Origin: Deltaproteobacteria bacterium
Lineage (GTDB): Bacteria > Desulfobacterota > Dissulfuribacteria > Dissulfuribacterales > QOAL01
Direction: 5' to 3'
Length of the DNA: 9,298 nucleotides
Assembly (NCBI GenBank): GCA_015486425.1
Contig: WFRQ01000019.1
Location: 1-9,298 of the forward strand
Numbering within the stretch: the first letter of the stretch is position 1; the number at the start of each line of letters is the position of its first letter. Below the pieces are notes generated by a model. The model did no database searches. It saw only the letters and a program-made list of their open reading frames with translations, and had not been told where the DNA came from. The translations under genes and the position numbers were made by a program. Of this stretch, positions 5,209 to 9,298 are shown piece by piece.

Positions 5209-6442
5209 CTGTGAGATGCCTTCTCAGCCAGTCAAGCGCTGTTTCCGCAGCCGTGGCCCTTACCTTGTCTCTGCCCCCGGGAAAGAAAAAACGCTTGGCC
5301 TCTGTTCTTTCAGGTGTGGAAAGCGCAATATAGACAGTGCCTACCGGTTTTTCAACGCTGCCGCCTGTTGGCCCGGCAATGCCTGTGATGGACAGGGCAT
5401 AGGCTGTGCGGGAGAGTTTTTTTACCCCCTCTGCCATACTCTCGGCTACCTGGGAACTCACTGCGCCGTATTTTTCAATAAACTCATGCGGAACATTGAG
5501 CAACTCTTCTTTTGCTCTGTTTGTATAGGTGGTGATGCCTCTGTCAAACCACGCGGAACTTCCTGATACATCTGTGAGCCTCTGGCCAAGCAGTCCTCCT
5601 GTGCACGATTCGGCAACTGAAACCATGGCGTGCTTTTCCACAAGCAGCCTACCAGTAACAGCCTCGAGGGTATCATCATCTTCTGCAATAACATACAGGC
5701 CAAGGGCATTCCTGATTGCGCTGCAGGCGTCAAGACATGCGCTTCTCGTCTCATCACTGCTCTGCCCTTTTAATGTAACTGTTACGTGAACCTCGGGAAA
5801 ATTTGGATAATATCCTATGGAAAGTCCGCTGTAGCGGGATTCAATGCGGGATAGTCTTGCATTCACCTCGATTTCGGAAAGACCGAATATCTTGAACGTC
5901 TTCTGCATGACGCTCCTGCCCTTGCCAAGTATTTCCCTGAGCCTCGGTATTACCTGCTCCACTACGTGGTTTTCAAGCTGGTGCGGAACGCCTGGCAAAA
6001 AAAACAGGGGTATGCCGCCGTGCATAAGCATATATCCTGCTGCATGGCCATCAGGGTTCAGAAGTTCGGCACCCTCAGGAAGCATGGAAAGTTTGCGCTT
6101 GAATGTTTCATCATAGGAGAGGCCGTGACGCTTTTCACAATCACTTATTTTTCTGAGAATCTGCTGATTTTCTATCAGGGGGAGCTCAAACGCACGGGAA
6201 ACCGCCTCGTTGGTAATATCATCTGCCGTAGGGCCAAGCCCGCCGGTAATAATCAGGAACCTGCAACGTTGGACAGATTTGTTAAGGCACTCCACAATCA
6301 GAGGGATATCATCCCCTATTACAACTATGCGCCTTACGGAATACCCTGTGTCAAACAGCCTGCGCGCAGCAAAACTGCTGGTGGTATTTACTGTTTTCCC
6401 GGAAACAAGCTCATCTCCAATGGCTATTATCTCACCATACAT
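5174..6442 (-). CDS. cinA: CinA: MoCF-like domain plus NMN deamidase domain
   Basis: The 422-residue protein has the full two-domain CinA architecture. The N-terminal molybdopterin-binding-like (COG1058) domain spans about 1-170: GEIIAIGDELVSG at 3-15, TGGLGPTADDIT at 66-77 and PGVPHQLE at 150-157. In characterised CinA proteins this domain hydrolyses ADP-ribose. A linker region (about 175-250) leads to the C-terminal PncC-type nicotinamide-mononucleotide amidohydrolase domain (about 255-415). That domain has SVAESCTGG at 265-273, TTYTNRAK at 294-301 with conserved Tyr and Lys, and GIAGPTGGS at 334-342. It converts NMN to nicotinate mononucleotide, recycling NAD breakdown products. ATG 6442 overlaps the end of pgpA by 11 nt and has AGGAG about 12 nt upstream. 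The historic competence/damage-inducible name does not imply competence here. Confidence 0.96.
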   Translation of the reverse strand: MYGEIIAIGDELVSGKTVNTTSSFAARRLFDTGYSVRRIVVIGDDIPLIVECLNKSVQRCRFLIITGGLGPTADDITNEAVSRAFELPLIENQQILRKISDCEKRHGLSYDETFKRKLSMLPEGAELLNPDGHAAGYMLMHGGIPLFFLPGVPHQLENHVVEQVIPRLREILGKGRSVMQKTFKIFGLSEIEVNARLSRIESRYSGLSIGYYPNFPEVHVTVTLKGQSSDETRSACLDACSAIRNALGLYVIAEDDDTLEAVTGRLLVEKHAMVSVAESCTGGLLGQRLTDVSGSSAWFDRGITTYTNRAKEELLNVPHEFIEKYGAVSSQVAESMAEGVKKLSRTAYALSITGIAGPTGGSVEKPVGTVYIALSTPERTEAKRFFFPGGRDKVRATAAETALDWLRRHLTDGSFVPGYRPA

Positions 6443-6917
6443 GACTGACTATCACTCCTGTCTGCACCACCAGGGCGGCCAGAAAACCGGCCAGCACATC
6501 GTCCATCACCACCCCCCAGCCGCCAGGAAGTCTCTGCAGACTGTTCACAGGCCCCGGCTTCCATATATCAAACAGACGAAACAGAAAAAAGCAAGCTGCC
6601 ACATAAACAGTGGAACATGGGAACATGCAGAGACTCACTGTCATGCCAGCCACCTCGTCAAGCACAATCATTGGTGGGTCCTCCTCGCCTATAATTCTGG
6701 CAGCCTGCCCTGAAATCCATACAGAGCCAAGAACCAGCAGCAACACCGCAGGCGCAAGAAAAAACAGGGGCAGCCTGTGAAGCAAGCAGGCAAGGGGGAT
6801 GCCGAGAAACGTACCGAATGTACCGGGAGCCCATGGAATCTTTCCGAGATAAAAGCCGCTTGCAATAAAAAGTATCAGTTTATCAGGCACGTTCCCTGCC
6901 AGATTTTTGATTTTCAA
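6432..6917 (-). CDS. pgpA: Phosphatidylglycerophosphatase A
   Basis: PgpA dephosphorylates phosphatidylglycerol phosphate to phosphatidylglycerol in the inner membrane. The 161-residue protein shows the family motifs in order: ASGFYLGKIPWAPGTFGT (19-36), PMIVLDEVAG with D87-E88 (82-91), FRLFDIWKPGPV (113-124) and GGWGVVMDDVLAG with D139-D140 (132-144). These acidic pairs are the expected metal/phosphate site. About three to four hydrophobic segments lie between them. The first start is a TTG at 6917, giving a 35-nt overlap with larC and only a weak GAGAA upstream. The alternative is GTG 6890, giving 152 residues beginning MPDKLILF, an 8-nt overlap with larC, and AGGG very close upstream. Family comparison favours neither strongly. 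The product call is firm. Confidence 0.94.
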   Translation of the reverse strand: MKIKNLAGNVPDKLILFIASGFYLGKIPWAPGTFGTFLGIPLACLLHRLPLFFLAPAVLLLVLGSVWISGQAARIIGEEDPPMIVLDEVAGMTVSLCMFPCSTVYVAACFFLFRLFDIWKPGPVNSLQRLPGGWGVVMDDVLAGFLAALVVQTGVIVSHVW

Positions 6918-8085
6918 GGTTGATTCTCAAACTGCTTCCTCCCATGGTTACCGTTTTGTAAACCCTGACAAGCGGCACACCATGCTCACGTGCAACCCTG
7001 GCGCACTGCTCATATTCAGGCACCGCCTCTTCCTGCCCGTCAGGCCTTGTAATAACCTTGACCCCCACCGGGCCCCAGGGCGTATCCACGGTCTCAAGAC
7101 GCCTGGGCAGCAGATATCTTGCCTCGGAGCTGAACCTTATCCCGGTGGTGGTTGTTTCGGAAAATATTATTTTCCGCAAGGCATCTTCCATGCCTGTGGC
7201 AGAAAGCACCACCAGCTCGTTTCCAGCACGGCCCTTTTTCATATAAACCGGCCTGATAAATACATCAAGAGCCCCGGCAGCAAGGAGCTTTTCCATTACA
7301 TGCGGAAACCACTCCGGGTTCATGTCATCCACGCATGTGCTGAGCCTTGAAATGCGGGAGTGCTCCTCAATGCCATCATCTCCTGTCCACACCCTGAGAA
7401 GATTTGGAATACCCTCTAAATCCATATCACCTGCACCGCAGCCCGTGCGCCCTACAGTCATGGCAGGCATCATACCAAAATCCGAGCACAGGCCCCTGAC
7501 AATGGCTGCCCCGGTGGGGGTTACGAGCTCTCCCTCAATCTCCACGCCGTAAACAGGCACACCCTCAAGGAGCACGGATACTGCCGGCGCAGGAAGTGGC
7601 ATGAGACCGTGAGCACACCTTGCAAACCCGCGCCCCGCAGGCAGTGGAGAGCAGAAACAGGTCTTGATTCCAAGCTCATGGACAGCCTGAACACTGCCTG
7701 CAATATCAATTATGGTGTCAGCAGCGCCAATTTCATGAAAATGGACCTTTTCCACAGGGCATCCATGCACCCTGGCCTCGGCTTGTGCAAGCAGGGCAAA
7801 AATTTCCACCACCTTCTGTTTTACTGCCATGTCAAGGTTAGATGCCTCTATTACCTGCTCAATCACAGGAAGGGTCCTCATTGGCTGGGCATCTCCCTGC
7901 TCAACCTTTACGGATACGGCCTCTATGCCCTTTTTCAACACACGCGTGATAGAAACAGTGACGCCCTCAAGGCCAAGAAGCCCTGGCAGGGCCTTCAGGT
8001 TCTGCTCAGGCCAGCCTGCGTCAACCATGGCCCCGAGCACCATGTCGCCGCTTATACCGGCAAAACAGTCAAACCATGCAATCAC
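6883..8085 (-). CDS. larC: Nickel pincer cofactor biosynthesis protein LarC (nickel insertase)
   Basis: LarC inserts nickel into pyridinium-3,5-bisthiocarboxylate mononucleotide in a CTP-dependent reaction, giving the nickel-pincer nucleotide used by lactate racemase LarA and related racemases/epimerases. The 400-residue protein is a full-length member (formerly DUF111): DCFAGISGDM at 6-15, VHFHEIGAADTIIDI at 114-128, PAGRG at 149-153, GELVTPTGAA at 185-194, GCGAGD at 215-220, CVDDMNPE at 261-268, KKGRAGN at 283-289 and TTTTGIR at 311-317. In Lactobacillus plantarum LarC is made through a ribosomal frameshift between two frames; here both halves are in one uninterrupted frame. The start is GTG 8085, forming a GTGA overlap with the upstream membrane-protein gene, with GAGG about 10 nt before it. 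larB, larE and larA are not in the window. Confidence 0.95.
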   Translation of the reverse strand: MIAWFDCFAGISGDMVLGAMVDAGWPEQNLKALPGLLGLEGVTVSITRVLKKGIEAVSVKVEQGDAQPMRTLPVIEQVIEASNLDMAVKQKVVEIFALLAQAEARVHGCPVEKVHFHEIGAADTIIDIAGSVQAVHELGIKTCFCSPLPAGRGFARCAHGLMPLPAPAVSVLLEGVPVYGVEIEGELVTPTGAAIVRGLCSDFGMMPAMTVGRTGCGAGDMDLEGIPNLLRVWTGDDGIEEHSRISRLSTCVDDMNPEWFPHVMEKLLAAGALDVFIRPVYMKKGRAGNELVVLSATGMEDALRKIIFSETTTTGIRFSSEARYLLPRRLETVDTPWGPVGVKVITRPDGQEEAVPEYEQCARVAREHGVPLVRVYKTVTMGGSSLRINLENQKSGRERA

Positions 8086-8810
8086 TTTCCGTTATCCTCA
8101 AGGGTATGCTGCTCAACCCACCTGTATATGGCGTCACGCCAGTACCATGCAGGCCCGGCCACCACAACCGTGATTAAGACAAGGGCAACAAGCCCTGCAA
8201 TATTACCGTTATATATCTCTGCCCCCTGAAACGACAGCATGAGGGTTCCAGGGATACGCCCCACACCGGTTATTACGGCAAATGCCAGAAGGGGCATTCG
8301 GCTGAGACCAAGAAGATAGCACAGGAAATCCTTAGGAAAACCAGGCATGAGAAACAGGAAGAAACATACAAACAGCCCCTGGTGCTCAAGCAGGTCCTCA
8401 AACTTCCCGTATGCAGGCGAACGCCGCAGCCACGGGAGCACAAATCTCCTGAACTGTCTTGAAACCAGGAAAGCCAGCACCGAACCTGCGGTAAGACCTA
8501 TGGTGGAATAAATAAACCCTGCCCATTTGCCAAACAGAAAACCTCCGAGGAGCCCTGTAGCCTCACCCGGGATTGGAGAGAATATAATCTGCAGTATCTG
8601 GATGCATATAAAGGCAAGGGGCCCCCAGTGACCAAAAGAAAGAATGGTCTCCCTGAGCTCCTCCCTCTGCTCAAACAGGCTGTAAAGCCCCTGGTACATC
8701 TCCACGAGCATGTGACGGCCAAACCAGAAAAGGGCCGCAAGGCATACAAACCCGGCCACTGCCACTGCTGCCGCAATGCTCCTTTTTCTAAACTGCGGAA
8801 GCCCGGTCAC
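8082..8810 (-). CDS. TVP38/TMEM64 family (VTT domain) inner-membrane protein
   Basis: With the start chosen here the protein has 242 residues. A first hydrophobic helix follows a basic KRS stretch. A soluble segment comes next (EQREELRETILSFG), then the VTT/SNARE-associated domain: PIPGEATGLLGGFLFGKWAG, a mid-domain basic stretch (RQFRRFVLPWLRR), LMPGFPKDFLCYLLGLS and GRIPGT, and a last helix near the C-terminus. These re-entrant Pro/Gly motifs are typical of the family, related to DedA proteins; some DedA/VTT members are implicated in lipid flipping or membrane homeostasis, but the substrate here is unknown. GTG 8810 makes a GTGA overlap with the nadB stop, with GGGAG about 11 nt upstream. 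The longer alternative, GTG 8831 (249 residues), would overlap nadB by 25 nt with a worse-placed ribosome site. Confidence 0.88.
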   Translation of the reverse strand: MTGLPQFRKRSIAAAVAVAGFVCLAALFWFGRHMLVEMYQGLYSLFEQREELRETILSFGHWGPLAFICIQILQIIFSPIPGEATGLLGGFLFGKWAGFIYSTIGLTAGSVLAFLVSRQFRRFVLPWLRRSPAYGKFEDLLEHQGLFVCFFLFLMPGFPKDFLCYLLGLSRMPLLAFAVITGVGRIPGTLMLSFQGAEIYNGNIAGLVALVLITVVVAGPAWYWRDAIYRWVEQHTLEDNGK

Positions 8811-9298
8811 GCCGGTGCGCTCTCCCTGCACAGCAGTGAATCACGTCTCCAGTTCCAGTCATCCTTCCGGGGCCAGTCCATGTTGTAATGACCGCCCCGG
8901 CTCTCCTTGCGAAGTGAGGCTGAGTGAACAATCAGCTCTGCCACCATGGAGAGGTTTCTGAGCTCCAGGAAATCACGTGTGAGTATATAGTCCCAGTAAT
9001 GCCTGTTGATTTCATCAATAATTGGCTTTATTCGTTTAATTGCAAGGCTTAGACGCCTGTCACTCCTGACAATCCCCACATAATCCCACATAAGGCGCCT
9101 TATAACATCCCAGTTGTGGGACACAAGCACAGCCTCGTCCATATCCACTGCACCACCGGTATCCCAAGGCTGCACAGGAGGATTCTTCATGGCTTTCAGC
9201 TCCTGAAAATCAGCGCTGATCCTCATGAATGCCTGATTCGCCATAACGAGCCCTTCAAGCAGAGAGTTTGAGGCAAGTCTGTTGGCCCCGTGAAGCCC
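8807..9298 (-). CDS. nadB: L-aspartate oxidase, C-terminal part (partial)
   Basis: The open frame enters from the right edge and ends at TGA 8809-8807, giving the last 163 residues. It begins with GLHGANRLASNSLLEGLV, the conserved FAD-contacting segment of L-aspartate oxidase and of the succinate dehydrogenase/fumarate reductase flavoprotein family. It continues through the helical C-terminal domain (LSHNW-like DVIRRLMWDYVGIVRS and LELRNLSMVAELIVHSA) to SRGGHYNMDWP, equivalent to the NadB 'RGxHYxxDxP' tail that carries a catalytic-region arginine/histidine pair. NadB oxidises L-aspartate to iminoaspartate, the first step of de novo NAD synthesis with NadA. A distant family flavoprotein is possible, but the tail favours NadB. 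The initiator lies outside the window, and an internal ATG at 9244 is not a real start. Confidence 0.92.
   Translation of the reverse strand, partial: GLHGANRLASNSLLEGLVMANQAFMRISADFQELKAMKNPPVQPWDTGGAVDMDEAVLVSHNWDVIRRLMWDYVGIVRSDRRLSLAIKRIKPIIDEINRHYWDYILTRDFLELRNLSMVAELIVHSASLRKESRGGHYNMDWPRKDDWNWRRDSLLCRESAPA

Noticed and set aside
5966..6713. Plus-strand frames of about 160 codons opposite cinA and pgpA.
   Set aside because: They oppose two well-supported genes, have no domain or ribosome site, and change register across gene junctions as shadow frames do.
6883..8085. Programmed ribosomal frameshift in larC, as in Lactobacillus.
   Set aside because: All LarC motifs from DCFAGISGDM to TTTTGIR lie in one continuous frame, so none is needed.
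8807..9244. A stand-alone 145-residue protein starting at ATG 9244.
   Set aside because: The frame is open to the window edge and the upstream codons encode the conserved NadB segment GLHGANRLASNSLLEG, so this is the tail of nadB.

Overview
The window is a chromosomal, housekeeping-rich stretch from a Gram-negative-type bacterium. Nine complete protein genes and two edge-truncated ones fill almost all of it. Mid-range GC, frequent AGG/AGA/ATA codons, a DUF3124 secreted protein, anaerobe-type cobalamin assembly genes and a pgpA-cinA-thpR string would fit Desulfobacterota or a related anaerobic lineage such as Nitrospirota. That is inference; nothing here fixes the taxon. No phage, transposase, CRISPR array, tRNA or rRNA is visible.

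Left part (1-1033, plus strand): the tail of an M16-type zinc peptidase, then a complete NAD kinase (nadK). Next (1058-3543, minus strand) is a compact three-gene unit, read from 3543 leftwards: a roughly ten-helix inner-membrane protein of unknown role, cobS (cobalamin synthase), and a cobC-type histidine phosphatase. cobS and cobC overlap by ATGA, which suggests coupled translation and joint work in the nucleotide-loop assembly of cobalamin. cobS appears to start at a non-canonical ATC codon behind a strong Shine-Dalgarno sequence, or else carries a one-base homopolymer error or mutation.

Middle (3544-4638): a 104-bp divergent promoter region with phased ATATCCT-like repeats, a secreted DUF3124 protein on the plus strand, and a roughly 490-bp gene-free stretch. 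That stretch is packed with small repeats: a 14-bp tandem duplication, two REP-like hairpins and a 114-bp imperfect palindrome whose perfect 14-bp ends lie just downstream of thpR.

Right part (4639-9298, minus strand): an uninterrupted chain of six overlapping genes, nadB (partial) - VTT-domain membrane protein - larC - pgpA - cinA - thpR. Every junction overlaps, by 4 to 35 nt, and several starts are GTG or TTG. The chain combines NAD synthesis (nadB), nickel-pincer cofactor synthesis (larC), phospholipid synthesis (pgpA), pyridine-nucleotide salvage (cinA) and RNA end chemistry (thpR). Together with nadK and cinA, three genes in the window touch NAD(P) metabolism. The pgpA-cinA-thpR order recalls the recA-linked clusters of other bacteria, but recA is absent and the repeat-rich gap lies where it might be expected.
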